From Gonatopus flavifemur (lineage: Eukaryota > Arthropoda > Insecta > Hymenoptera > Dryinidae): 64,000 bases of DNA. A program made the translations under genes and the position numbers. Below are positions 1 to 11,622 of the stretch, in pieces (position 1 is the stretch's first letter; the number at the start of each line of letters is the position of its first letter). The stretch lies in contig JAFFJZ010000002.1 of the NCBI GenBank assembly GCA_018340375.1, positions 20,168,001 to 20,232,000 of the forward strand, written 5' to 3'. The notes beneath the pieces were generated by a model. The model had not been told where the DNA came from. It worked only from the letters and a program-made list of their open reading frames with translations, and ran no database searches.

Positions 1-305
1 GAGCGGAATTTTCCCTCGTTCCGAGTGGACCCTCACTCTTTTAGAGTGAGAAATTGACTCTAGAATTTGAGTGGCTGTGAGTTTCTAACCTCAAACCTTA
101 GAATATCACTCTAAAAGAGTGAAAATTTCACTCAAAATTTCGACAGGCTCACTTTTGGCTGGCTGAAAAGTGAAATCTCACTCTAAAAGTTTCAAGAGTG
201 GATACACGCTGAGGAAACAGGTAGATTCCATCCTTTCATCAGAGGAAAATTCTCACTCTCATTGAACTTGCAGTATTTTCACCCCTTGAGAGTGGTTTTT
301 CATTC
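1..305. repeat. Repeat of CACTCT/AGAGTG words
   Basis: The segment carries many copies of CACTCT and its complement, several as near-perfect palindromes (CACTCTTTTAGAGTG near 31, CACTCTAAAAGAGTG near 106). It has no convincing open frame. It resembles the interior of a word-amplified repeat cut by the window edge. Confidence 0.5.
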
Positions 306-1211
306 TAAGAAATTCAGAGGTCACAGAGAACACAAAAAGATGTCCTTTCTGTTCTTTGGCCCCTTTCTCCTACATTAAATGATCCTCCTGAGTTGAAAGA
401 AAGATTCCCACAGAACCGGCATCTAGTGTGGAAACCAATTCTGGGCATCCTAAAGTAGGAGAGGGTAGGGCATGTTTTCCTACTTTTTTTTCTCGATTTT
501 TGTATTTTTTCCTGTTGCATATTTCAAGAAGTGTTGAGGTACCATTTCACTCGTGGAAGCTCCCGCTACAACCTACTATAAATAAATTCAATGATTCGCC
601 ATAGGCATGTTGTTAAAAAAGTGTTATTTGCAGTCATGTCACTTGCGGAAACTCCCGCCGCATACCGGGCAACGGGGCAGTGACAGTGATGCCAGAAATT
701 TTGAGATCCAATCAAATATTTTTGTTAATTGCAATGACCAATATATTACGGCCTCGGCTCTCTTGTTCTCTTGTCCCTGGCAACACAGATACGGGGCAAG
801 ATGAGAACAAGTTTTCTCACTCATTCGGAGTCGTTAAATTGGGAAAATAGTTACAATATGGAATAAACGTAATGTACAAGAACGACCTAACGAATGAAGT
901 AAATGAAAAGCAATCAATTCACTGAATTACATAAAAGGAAATGCTTTCAACAACGATCTTAATCGCAATCGTATATCAGAAATTCATTTGTAACACCCTA
1001 TAATCGAACTTGGTTGAGGCGGAGACAAATTCTTTTAGTGAGAAAATTTGCCTCACCATTGTTTTTAAACTTTGAACGAGGCTAAAATAACGAAGGCGTG
1101 AGTGATTCACAACAACTATGACATCATTTGATTCAGTATGTTTTTTTTCCAATTTGAGTGAATACATGTAAAGTTCACGCACTAACGACAAAATCGTAAA
1201 AATAATTCTCT
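306..1211. other. Unassigned intergenic or intronic DNA
   Basis: AT-rich sequence with only short open frames on both strands and no recognisable domain. I see no repeat boundaries, RNA gene or splice-flanked coding exon here. Confidence 0.4.
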
Positions 1212-1730
1212 TTTCACGTCCGAAGAGAACATGAAGATTCAGCGAACGTTCAAATTAGATCTGTATAGATCGGATCAAAGGTTCATGAAAGCTAACTTTT
1301 AGATTCACAAACGTTTGACAAAGGTTTTACGAACATTGAAATGTCCGCCTCGAAATACTTTCAGGAAACATAGATGGAACGTTCGTTGAAGGTTCATCGA
1401 AGGTTTGACGAAGCTTCACAAAAATATCTATACTCAGATGAATTTATGATAATTTATGTTCATTGATTAATTGATTTTCCATATAAATTGATAAAAATTG
1501 ATATAAGTATAGATATTTTTGTGAAGCTTCGTCAAACCTTCGATGAACCTTCAGCGAATGTTCCATCTATGTTTCCTGAAAGTATTTCGAGGCGGACATT
1601 TCAACGTTCGTAGGACCTTTGTCAAACGATTGTGGATCTAAAAGTTAGCTTTAACGAACCTTTGACCCGATCTATACAGATCTCATTTCAACGTTCGCTG
1701 AAGCTTCATGTTCTCTTCGGGCGATGAAAG
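1212..1730. repeat. Long foldback (hairpin) element, ~220-bp arms
   Basis: Bases from about 1212 to 1434 are repeated in inverted orientation from about 1507 to 1730 with only scattered mismatches, leaving a loop of ~70 bp. Landmarks are GAAGAGAACATGAAG at 1222 matched by CTTCATGTTCTCTTC at 1705, and AAAAATATCTATACT next to the loop. The arms carry repeated words GAACGTTC and AAGGTTC. No target-site duplication is clear. It is a foldback transposon, or a locus able to give a long hairpin RNA if transcribed. Confidence 0.85.
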
Positions 1731-1935
1731 CCTCGAGTGATGCTACCTCACGATGATTCATCCAGTGGTGCGCTCTCCCAGCACACTGAGAAACTATAAC
1801 GCATTGGAAAACGTGACATCCCCCGCCCTGGCCACGTAGGGGTATATCTTGGGTATCTAATATCAGAGGTGCCTACCCATGGCCCGTGTGAGCCTCAATT
1901 GGGGTTGCCAATATGTTCCCGAATATTCCAATACA

Positions 1936-2175
1936 CACTGAAAATGAAATTCTGAAACAGTTAACGTGCGGGAATCAATCACTGATGTCTGTGGAAAATA
2001 AAATTCTAAGATCTGCTGTTACTCACCGGTGCATCGCTAGTTAATGAGTTGCGCATCAACGGTTCATTCGAATGAGATGAGCGAGTGATGCTTCCATGTT
2101 TACCAATTTCATTCTTTCACGTACATCAACTGTTGAGGTCCAAACCTTAATCGTTCCAGAATTTTATTTCCAGTG
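1936..2175. mobile_element. MITE with CACTG termini
   Basis: It starts CACTGAAAATGAAATTCTG and ends in the inverted form (CAGAATTTTATTTCCAGTG), ~23 bp of TIR. It is 240 bp with no coding capacity. The right flank is TA and the left flank CA, so the 2-bp duplication is imperfect. Confidence 0.7.
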
Positions 2176-2195
2176 TAGGTACCGAATAACCATAG

Positions 2196-2990
2196 CCATC
2201 TTCAAGGTATCTTGAAGATATCTTTTGAGAGACATCTAAAAAACATTTCAAAAAGACATCTCAAAGATATATTTTGGAAGGCATTCCGAAAAGATATCTC
2301 AAAGACATCTTTCCGATATGTCTTGGGCATGTCTTTGAACAGAGATCTTGGAGATGCCTTGGCAAATGTATCTTCAAGATCAGCAGTTCCGAGGTTATGA
2401 GTACATGATTGAATGAATCACACTCCGCCCAACAAAACAAAAAAATGTATATTAGTATCTAAAAGATGTCTCAAAATCATGGGAGATGTCTTGGGAGACA
2501 TTCGTGAAGATATCTTTTGAACATTCAAAAGACTTCTTATGCAACAAACTTCAACAAGTTTTAGATATCTCAAAAACGTCTTGCAGAAGATATCTTTCAG
2601 ACGCGTTGACAAAGATATGTTTTAGATATGTGGAAGACATTTTTTTGAAATCATTGAGACATCCCAGACAGTACAAAAGAATCTCTAATGAGTTCTAAGA
2701 GAAGAACATGGCGTTACTTTCGCCCTTCTTACCCAGACAATTTTTAAGATGTGTAATGGATATTCAAAAACTCCTTCAAGATATCTTTTAGACTATGCTG
2801 ATCCGATATCTCGAAGATGTCTTTCAGAAATATCTCAAAGACATGTTCCTGACATTTCTTCAAAATATCTAAAAGATATCATTTCGACATATCTTGAAAA
2901 TATCTCTTTTTTGATGCCATTTAGATATCTAAAAGGCATGTACCTAAAAGATGTCTTCATAAAGATATTTTGTAATGATGTCTTCAACAC
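2196..2990. repeat. Word-amplified repeat of AAGATATCTT-like units
   Basis: Nearly the whole stretch is degenerate copies of (A/C)AAGA(T/C)ATCTTT(T/C)(A/C)GA on both strands. Because the word is self-complementary, open frames appear on both strands (2212-2400 +, 2418-2612 -, 2486-2698 +, 2749-3000 +, 2835-3098 -). They are products of the repeat, not genes. The outer ends were not resolved. Confidence 0.7.
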
Positions 2991-2999
2991 CTTGGGTTG

Positions 3000-3479
3000 A
3001 ATCCGTTCATAATTTGAAAGCTTGAATAACCCATGTAAATACCAATGAATCTGAAGTTTTGCAGGAAGTACAATTTTGTAACATTGCAAGGCCAGCACTA
3101 GAAGTGAAGAATATCCGAGTTACAATATTTTGCGAATTATTAACCTTCTTACGCTGAATTTCAAATGAATTCGTCAAATTCTCATTCCCACTCATAAATT
3201 TTCTCTCGATAGCAATGAGGTGGGAATAATTTCAAAAGAATATATGATATTCATCAGACACTAACGGTCAATGGATCATGAAATCCATTCTCAAATATAT
3301 TTCACTAAATTCAATAAACTTGTCAATTTTTAAGCACAGTCAACTTATCTGATATATGTAATAAGACTTCATTCAAAATATCACTTCCACTCTGAAAATA
3401 TACATTACTGATATATCTCAGTATGTCATATTGATAATTATGAGCACTATCATCAAATTGTCCGTATGGCCAATTTCAA
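3000..3479. other. Unassigned DNA between two repeat blocks
   Basis: No coding or RNA feature is recognisable. It separates the two AAGATATCTT-word blocks and may be a later insertion or simply unique DNA. Confidence 0.3.
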
Positions 3480-3540
3480 TCAGGTCAATGAAGCGTGAGT
3501 GCGTTGTGAAATGTCCGAGTTCGAATCCCGCAACCTCAAG
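3480..3540 (+). repeat. tRNA-like segment (possible SINE head)
   Basis: GAGTTCGAATCCCGC at about 3512 matches the RNA polymerase III B box/T-arm. The upstream GTCAATGAAGCGTGAGTGCG could be a decayed D-arm. A full cloverleaf cannot be drawn, so a tRNA-derived repeat is more likely than a working tRNA. Confidence 0.35.
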
Positions 3541-3629
3541 GATCCGAACTCGAGTACGATGAATAGGAAGAAGGGGGAAAAGAGAGGAGAATTTTTTTTA
3601 TGAACGAATTCAAGATTTTCCTAAGATAT

Positions 3630-3836
3630 TTTTATAAATTCTTCAAGAAATTTTCAAGATATCTAAAACAAAATTTTTAGGACTTGATCGAATACGTCTG
3701 AAACATATCTTCCGCAAGACCTTTTTGGGATATCTTAAACCTGCCGAAATCTGTCGCGTGGGATATCTTTTAGATTTCTAAAAGATATCTTCGAGACTTT
3801 TTTGCAAGATATCTCCCGAAATTGGGAGATATCGTT
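3630..3836. repeat. Second block of AAGATATCTT-like words
   Basis: Same word as 2196-2990, e.g. TTTTAGATTTCTAAAAGATA near 3769 and GGGAGATATCGTTTGGC at the right edge. Probably part of the same or a related element. Confidence 0.6.
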
Positions 3837-3945
3837 TGGCTACCATTGTTTGGTCTGGATATTCGATCCCATTACGGGGCCTAGATTGGAAAGCGTGAGA
3901 TTCCAAGTTGGGGCCACTTTTCAAGTATACTGGGGAAATTTCTTT

Positions 3946-4145
3946 GTAAAAATTACCGTGGAATTCCAGTAATTCAAGGACAAGTGAAAATTCTTCATAA
4001 AATTACTGGACAGCCTGTAAACATGAGTGAGTTTTTAAACAGTTGGCAATGATATTTACTATAAATTTTACAAAATGCATAGTAATATTTTGAAAAATCC
4101 CTACTTGTCCCTCGATCACTGGAATTTCACGATAATTTTTCAAAT
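3946..4145. repeat. Short foldback repeat
   Basis: AAAATTACCGTGGAATTCCA near 3947 through GGACAAGT near 3983 is matched in inverted form by ACTTGTCCCTCGATCACTGG near 4100 and the following ~25 bp. The arms are ~40 bp and diverged. No duplication is visible at the ends. Confidence 0.5.
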
Positions 4146-5951
4146 AAAATTCTTTCAGTTTAGGGATCATAAGCCTGGCTCGGGTCTGAGTCTGAGAAAA
4201 ATTTCCACACGGGATACAATATTAAAACAAAGATTAGAAGAATTCATGAGCATAGTAGACACTGTTATCGATTATCGGATATTCCCTGACGTTCATCCGA
4301 CATCTTGAGAATTTCCTCACAATATCTATTGGTTATAAATCCATCAATATTAATTGCTTCGTGTAATCATAATTTCAAGGTATTATTGATGGAAACATTC
4401 GACGGCAGGGCGGATAAATTCCAGACGTGTCTCCTTGTTCCACGAACACGAGCTTTTGAAGTGTCGCGCTCCGCCGAGCCATCTCCTCTTTGCGTGACAT
4501 CGATGATTACTCTTCGTTATAACGCATAACAAAATTCCAACTGAAAGGCGAAACCCTTTCTCTAATCTTATCCCTGATATCTCAGTAATTTGGAATCTCA
4601 AACAGGAAACCAGCTTCTCCGCCAGTCTGGTATCTGATTTTGATAGATGACATAACAAAATATTTGAACGCGAAACTGATCACACTCAAGGTCACAAAAA
4701 GTTGCGAAGCGTTTTTGTGGATTGCTTTTTCTCTTAAACTCTTCCTCGAGAAGTTATTTTCGTTTTCGAGTTGATCGATTCCTTCGAGAACAACCCTCAT
4801 TAACATATCTATCACCCGCATGATCCTTGAAATCGTGAAATCACGATTTCAATTGAATAAACTTCCATCCATCGTCTTTTCCTTGAAACTCCTCGTGAAG
4901 ACAGTGGAATAAGATTGAAGTCAGTGAAGAGGATGCGGCAATAAGTTGAGCCGGGGTTCGACTTCCGACCGGAAGACGATGCCAGAGATTTCAAAGTTGA
5001 CGTCAATTGCTGGCCAATATCGACACGATAGAACTTCTCTTGCCCTTTTTTACTCGGTCTCTTTCTCTCTTCCACCCTTCTTCTTCAACTTCTTCTTTTC
5101 CCTCGGTTCACACTTTCATCACGTATTCCTCTTCTTCGCGTCTATCCGATACTTCTCGTTTCTCATCCTTGATTTCAGGCGTATATATATACACTCTTCG
5201 TACACACCTTACGGAAGAAATTCGATTTCAATACTTCACCAGTTTTGGTTTCCCTTTCCTCTATGGAAAGCGAAGGTTTATCGATCTCAATACGCTCGCG
5301 TCTACCGAGGCTGATGGCGAATTTCAAATTGGATGAATCCGAGTGAAAATCATTTTATCTCCGCTCTCGTAATGATGTATTTAATAATTTCTATCCCTCA
5401 TTCGAATCGATCTCGTAATACCGCTAGAGGGATAGAAATGAAATTTTACAGTGATTAATATTCCGCGTTATCGATATCGCCGTAGACACGATGAGTTATA
5501 GCTTAATACCTAGAAGCTTATAGAAAATGATTTCACTTTCGTTGGAATGAATGAACAGGATTAATACAACGTTCATGGTTGTGCCCTCCGTGCATATATA
5601 TATGAATTTTGATCCAGTTTTGTATCCGAAAATGGCAACGAATCTGTGGAACATGTTTTGTATTGAGTTTTTATTTCTGGAGAGGAGTTTGGTTGAGCGG
5701 TTATGAAGATGAGTTTTGATGGTCAAAGGGAGGTTCTCATCAAGCAAATTCCGAAATAAGATGATTTTCTCGAATTTTTTTTTTCTTAAGAAGGAAGTCA
5801 ATTAAGAACTCGAGTTATTTGAAACTCATTAAATGAGTCTTAAAGTACACGAAAACAATTTTCTTAAGTCAAAGGATTCGTATCCTGAAACTTGAAAGGC
5901 ATTTTTCTCGGAATCATGGTCTCGTGTGGACATTTTTCTGAGCGTCCTGTA
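4146..5951. other. Unassigned DNA, pyrimidine-rich in part
   Basis: The + strand at 5040-5320 is pyrimidine-rich and opens two overlapping frames (122 and 109 codons). Their products are low-complexity Ser/Phe/Leu-rich and match no family I know. The region looks like intron or upstream DNA. Nothing else is supported. Confidence 0.35.
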
Positions 5952-6293
5952 CCCGACTAGAAATTTGGTGAGGTAAAAGTAGGGGCCTTACACTGAAAAA
6001 AACCATTTTGTTGGAATGTGATCAACAGAAGAATTGTGTTATTCCAACAAAATTTTCGTTGTTTCAACCAAATTCGTGTTGTGTTAACAAAATTCTTTCG
6101 TTGTGATGATAACCATTTTTTGTTATTATAACAACTAGATGTTATTCTTCCAACGCAAGAATTTGGTTAGAACAACAAAAATTTTGTTGGGATAACAAAA
6201 TTCTTTTGTTGATCACATTTCAACAAAATAATTGTTTCAGTGTATAAGGTAACATAAGGCCCTAAGGTTTTCCCGACCAAATTTCCAGTCGGG
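5952..6293. mobile_element. MITE of the CCC..CTAGAAATTT family, interrupted
   Basis: The left end CCCGACTAGAAATTTGG is inverted at the right end (CCAAATTTCCAGTCGGG). A second MITE (5991-6242) sits inside it. The flanking words GGGGCCTTA and TAAGGCCC mark the arms on either side of that insertion. The termini resemble those at 54485-55132 (CCCTAGTAGAAATTT). Confidence 0.65.
5991..6242. mobile_element. CACTG-type MITE with TA duplication
   Basis: 252 bp, starting CACTGAAAAAAACCATTTTG and ending in the inverted form with CAGTG, flanked by TA on both sides (5989-5990, 6243-6244). The interior is a hairpin rich in TTGTT/AACAA words. It is inserted in the older element at 5952-6293. Confidence 0.8.
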
Positions 6294-6340
6294 TGTTGAA
6301 TAATGGCGTCGAAACTTAGGATGTCCCAATCAGAAAAATC

Positions 6341-6640
6341 CGTAATATGCCAATGTTGACAACAGGTGCAGTGCAGTGCCAGTATTGGGTCTCCAACACT
6401 TGGTCAACACGTACGGGATCAGTACTGGATACATAAGAATACAGTACTATGCCCGTACTGATAAACCAGTACTGAGAACTTAATACCGGCCAGGTACTAA
6501 CCCAGTACTGGCCCTGCACTGATTGCGAATAATGGTATCAGTACTCAATTCCCAGCACTGAGAAGCGTTATCATTCCAGACAAATGCGAGTACCCTGCCA
6601 GTCTTGGCTAGTACTGGTGCAGTACTGCGCCTGGTGTGGA
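6341..6640. repeat. Word-amplified repeat of CAGTACTG
   Basis: More than ten copies of the palindrome CAGTACTG or close variants (CCAGTACTGG, GTACTG, CAGTATTG) lie in 300 bp. Short open frames here (6316-6519 -) come from the repeat. Confidence 0.7.
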
Positions 6641-7058
6641 TTTCTGGTTGGGGTCCTATCCTTAGCCACTAAAGGGCCTGATTTCTCTAATTCAGGGACA
6701 CGGCCATATAAGGCCCATATGGGACCAAGCTGCAGTACCAATGTTTTCCCCTGTTTTGAAAATCTAGACACACCAACTACACCCTGCATAGGACCTTGCC
6801 ACGCTCCCTGTATTCACCCGAAGATCCTAATTCAAGTACACCTGCACACAACCCACGTAGGGCCAAGCTGCATTCCCAACGTTTCCCCCTGTTCTGAAAA
6901 TCTGGATGCACCCAACTACAGCCCACATAGGGCCTTGTCTTTATATTGATTCTTTTTTTCAAATAAAAACCTACGTCAAAAAACCCTGTTGAAAGAAATC
7001 CCCTGATGTCCAAATACCGCTATAGAATCCGATATCTCCTCATAAGATTTTATCAGAT
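6641..7058. repeat. Diverged tandem duplication, ~137-bp spacing
   Basis: The stretch from about 6721 (GGACCAAGCTGCAGTACCAA) to 6805 recurs from about 6857 (GGGCCAAGCTGCATTCCCAA) to 6940 at roughly 80% identity. Both copies share CCCCTGTT.TGAAAATCT and CACCCAACTACA-like blocks. The open frames across it (6584-6949 +, 6571-6789 -, 6777-7013 -) have no recognised domain. Confidence 0.55.
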
Positions 7059-7062
7059 TTAA

Positions 7063-7513
7063 CCCTTAATTGCCACACTGGGGTCAGACTGACCCCAACA
7101 TGATTCAATCTTGAATTACCATAAAGAAACTCGATGATTCGAACCCTCCGCGCAATCTGGTAGCACTTTGGAGTTTCTCCACCTAACTTCACTCTCGTGA
7201 CATGATTGTCCATGTTTCGTATAATTCTTTTTCATGATACAGTGATAATGTCATTCAGAAGCAAAAATATCCCCTACGATCGATGAAAACAAGCGATGCA
7301 TGTGTACTGCAGAAATAATTTTTCCACAAATCCGAAATGAATTCTTCTTTAGAGAAATTATTTGATTGGAAATGAGGATAGTTTTAGTACTCTCTAAAAT
7401 TTTTTCAAGACATATATACGCCTAGGTGGGCTTTGGTGTACGTTTACAGTTGCGGTCATAATCGAACCCAGTGTGGCAGCTATGTTACACTGGCGAAGTG
7501 TGGCAGCCAAGGG
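7063..7513. mobile_element. piggyBac-type MITE, TTAA target sites
   Basis: 451 bp between TTAA at 7059-7062 and TTAA at 7514-7517. It starts CCCTTAATTGCCACACTGG and ends with the inverted GTGTGGCAGCCAAGGG. CCC termini and a TTAA duplication are the signature of piggyBac elements. There is no transposase frame, so it is non-autonomous. Confidence 0.8.
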
Positions 7514-7517
7514 TTAA

Positions 7518-8408
7518 CAGTGGCGTTTTCCAGTGGGAACAAATTTCCTCAAATCATATTGGTAATTTTCTTATGTGCCTGTTTCACTAATTAAAACACT
7601 GATGTGATGCAGTCCGATAATGTATGAACAAAGCAATGTTAAGTGGAATACTTAAGTAGAAATTGAAATCGGCCCATTCCAGGCCCTATCCGGGTTCAGT
7701 TCGAAGTGGTCTGGGTACAGATAAGGCCTTGGATAGCCCAATTTTCAATCGAAGAAATTTTCACCTGAGATTCCTTCCTTACAATATTCATTCAATTTGA
7801 TAATATTCGCAACAATTGATTATCTTTTTGAAAGTCCTAATTTCATCGCCTGCATTGGCTTCATCATGGGTGTCCTACATAGGCCCAAGTTGGGAATACT
7901 ATGCAGGCCCTAAAGATGAGTGCGTGTCAATCCTGTCTAGGCTCTATAAGGGTAACCAAAACAGGGCTTGAAATAAAATAAGTCTGCCTGGTTTGGCTGG
8001 GGTTTTTGAAGTTTGTTCCACGATATCACAAAAACTATTGAACGGATCGTTCTTTTTCTTCATTCTGAAGCTGATTGACTTTATTGAAGGATAAACCTAA
8101 ATGGAGATGACATTTACCTTCTTTTTTCTTTTTATAGCACTTTAAAGAGCGAAAAAAATGTGAAAAAACGCTACCAAAAGTTTGCATGTCTATCATTTTT
8201 TGAATTTTGGACTTTTCATTGGTTTTATTGGTACGACCTCCAACAAGTATAATATATTTCATAAAAATTTTTGGATTTTTGATTCCTGATAATTTTTGTG
8301 AGTGCTATAGTGGCGCGCGATTGATCACTGTGTTTTTAGGTGGTTATGTTTCAACACATATCAACAATTTCCATGGCATTATTTTTCACTGGAAAAAATT
8401 TTTTCATG
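7518..8408. other. Unassigned DNA
   Basis: No supported gene. Short frames near 8035-8416 encode Lys/Phe-rich chance peptides. GGCCC/GGGCC words recur at 7670-7930, resembling decayed repeat interior. Confidence 0.3.
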
Positions 8409-8410
8409 TA

Positions 8411-9681
8411 TCGTAAAATGGGGTTACTTTGATCAATTTCAAAATTTATAACACTTCAAAAGTCAAACTACTTGAGATGGAATTTCACGGAATCAGTCCC
8501 ATAATCGGTTGTTATAATACTGTCAATATGCTTCATTAGAAAAAATTCGGTTAGTCAGTTTGAATTTGAATAATTGAAAACCCTATGATCAAAGTTACCC
8601 GTCAAATGGGGTTACTTCAATCGCTTATATTCTGAGTAGGTGTTCGCTCAGTGCATGTTTATATTTCCCTATGAAATTTAGAATACTGGTCAAGAAACAT
8701 TCAAGAATGATGAAATAACGTGAGTATCTCCGTTAAATCTTTCCAACAAACACAATGTTTAAAAGTTTTCAAGAAATGCTGCATAATTATCTTTCGGATA
8801 TCTTTCGGATATCCATTAGATATTTTTTAAACAATGATATTTATCAGGTAATCAAAAGACTTCTTATGCAAAATTTTCCATCAAGATTGAGACGCTGTGT
8901 TTGTTGGGTTTATTTACATTATTATAAATAAAACAAAATTTTACTGGAATCACATAAACTCGAATTGTTTGATATGAAAACTGAAGCAGAATTTCACATA
9001 TGGGTATCAAATATCAATGAAAAACTGGAATTCTGTATGATCTGTATCATGTAATGCAATTGAATGCCAAAAAACTCTTCATAGAGCACCTGAATTTCTC
9101 TTTCCGCGTTGATCAAGTTTTCTTCGCCCTTTGCTTCTTCTTTTCTGCAGAAATTGGAACATTTTCATCATTTTGGTTTCTTGACTCAAACACTGATACA
9201 CTCGCTCCCAGAGCAACATTTGATCCAGTCTTTCCTCTCCTTATTACCCTATGTGGCTGATCAAAATCACACCACACCGTTGATCAAAGTTACCCCATAT
9301 ACCTGATCAAAGTAACCCCGTACACAAAATCTTTCAACCCCGAGTACACATTGGGGAGTACAAATTTGAGTTTTGATTCATAGTATCTTCAAAAAATTGA
9401 TCAATCACATATCGCGATCCTAGATTCATTGGAATTTAGGGGATGAAATGAGTGATAGAGTTTCCCGATATTATGGATTCAATAAAAAAATTACACTCAC
9501 GTCTTTACTGTTTTTCTCACATTCATTTGCGATACAGATTGTTACATTGCTAACAGAATTATTTAGGGGTCTTCTGTGTTGCTGACCAGTGAGGAAACAA
9601 TTAAAAATTGAATCTCATCTGCGCTTAAAATATTCTTTTATATACAAACAAAGTAGTTATCAAAGTAACCCCATTCTACGG
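8411..9681. mobile_element. Non-autonomous element, GGGGTTACTTTGATC family
   Basis: The left end TCGTAAAATGGGGTTACTTT and the right end (inverse of CCGTAGAATGGGGTTACTTT) are flanked by TA (8409-8410 and 9682-9683). Partial internal copies of the same end sequence lie near 8588-8620 and 9281-9318. It is 1,271 bp without a transposase. The frames at 9054-9306 have no recognised motif. Confidence 0.7.
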
Positions 9682-9683
9682 TA

Positions 9684-11526
9684 CTCGAAGACTCAATTAC
9701 CAAGTGTGAAAACCCCCGAGTTTTTTATTTACTTCCTTCCATGGCAAAAAAATTCGAGAAAATTACCTCATTTTGAGGTCGCTAGATGAGAACCTCCCCT
9801 TAATGCTATCAAATTCAATTTTTTTCGCAATAAATCCTTTATTTCAAACCGGAGTGGCATGAATTTTCGCGTGAATCACGTATGAACTTTGTTAAAATAT
9901 GGTTTAAAGTGTAGACCTCGATTCAATGTTTCCTTTGGAAAAATATCACTAATTCCAGAAATACCTTCCATGAGATAAATCATACTACGAATATCAAATT
10001 AGTGGTCCAAAAACCACATAAACTTCCCTACGTGGGGTTTCCGATACGTATCACGAACCAAACTTCGCTGTACATTCTAATTTGCGTTGTTGATATCCGA
10101 TGTTACAACATATTCCTACTCCACTGATGGAATATTCAATTAAATCATTGATAGCAACGAAACTCACGATACCTCGTAAACCCATTTTCTTCGCAAACTT
10201 AATGATTTGAATCTTGATAGAAAGTTTGTTTCGAGGGAAGAAAAGATCTTCCAATTTCGATAGGTCTGTTATTGAAAAGGATGAGCTTGTGACTCTTGGG
10301 ATTACCGGAGGTCGCTTTTGAAATACTGAGATCACTGCTATCGATTGAATTAAATAAATTCGATTTCATTCACTCCTGGCGGATTCAGGTCAATTTATTT
10401 CGGTTGACGTTTTGAAGTGTTTCGAAGGAGAGGTAGATTATTAGATTATGGAATAGAAATTCGTGAGTGCTGTTGAAGTTTGAGTTTGGACTCGAGGATA
10501 GAGCAAATGAAGAAGGTTGATGAATTTCTCATGTTTTGATATAAAAGGAGAGAAGAGCTCGAAGAAGGCGTTATTTTCGTCTTCCTCAGCTTTTCGGAAT
10601 AATAATCGTTGCAGTTGAATTTGGAAATGAATAGAGGTGATGTTACGAGGTCATGACGTAAGTTGAAAGGAGGCGCGCGAGAGAGAAAGAGAGGGTTGTT
10701 AAGGCACGAAGAGAAGGTGAGTAGAGCTCTGGTCTCTGCTTGAAATATCGTGTACCTAATGCACTGAGGCAAAAAGCACTCTCTGCACAATGTGCGGAAG
10801 TGGAAGAACGGAAGAGCAGTTTCGGTTACAGGGGTCATCCGTACAATAATGCTCATCCAAATGTATATGTTGATATATATGGGTGTGTACACGCATACGT
10901 GTGCTCGTATGTATGTGGGCCAGCCATATGCCTGCGATACCAGCTCACTAACTGGTGGATGGTTTTGAATCACTAACCAACTGAATCATCTGAAAGGACT
11001 CTCATCGCTAGTTCGGGTGGATTCTCATTATCAAGCATTAGGTGGGAAAGGTGATGGGTTTGATTAACGAACCGATCGACTGTAATTCAATCGGAGCTTT
11101 GTCCGAGCATGTACAATATAAAATTTCGAGAGAGTTATTCAATATTCAAATTATCTATTTACTTCGGATCATTAAAATCTGTATCGATCATAGTTTGAGG
11201 TTTTGTACGGAAATATATATTCGAAGACATTACAAAAATTATTCCACTCTTGTGCCAATTTGGCCCACAGACAAAAATTTGCTGTAAAAATTACCTCATG
11301 TCCGATAAATATAGGGATAACATTGAATTGCTGTAATTTATACCGCAATATCTATTAGATTTATCTCAATTCTTCGTGACCACTGCCGCAAATTTTCATT
11401 TTTATCGGAGATTTTGGTTGATTGAACAGAAATTTCGTATATTTTACAGCAATTCAGTGCTGTCCCTATAATTACAGCAATTTTCTCTCTGTGCAACTTT
11501 CTTTTACGCGTCACCTTCGAGTCTAC
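9684..11526. other. Unassigned DNA; GA-rich segment with a strong splice-donor match
   Basis: This includes a 175-codon open frame on the - strand (10446-10973), one of the longest here outside transposons. Its product is low-complexity with no recognised domain. On the + strand a GA-rich stretch (10670-10712) ends at AAG|GTGAGT near 10712, an ideal 5' splice site. It could end a non-coding first exon, but nothing links it to a gene. 11270-11490 contains imperfect inverted ATTGCTGTAA words. Confidence 0.3.
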
Positions 11527-11610
11527 ATGGAGAAAAATGCCGCTCGGAAATATAAAACTTTTCCTTATTTTTCTTGGTAAACTAGGAACAGGAAGGTTTC
11601 AGGCAACTAG
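11527..11610. repeat. Solitary end of the CACGGAGAAAA MITE family
   Basis: CATGGAGAAAAATGCCGCTC and the following ~60 bp match the inverted right end of the element at 16736-17271, including AACTAGGAACAGGAAGGTTT. The other end is missing, so this is a truncated copy. Confidence 0.6.
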
Positions 11611-11622
11611 ACTTGTATTTAC

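Noticed and set aside
10446..10973. 175-codon open frame on the - strand
   Set aside because: Low-complexity product (Ser, Ile and Tyr runs), no domain, and its sequence arises from GA-rich and (ATAT)-rich DNA. No splice context.
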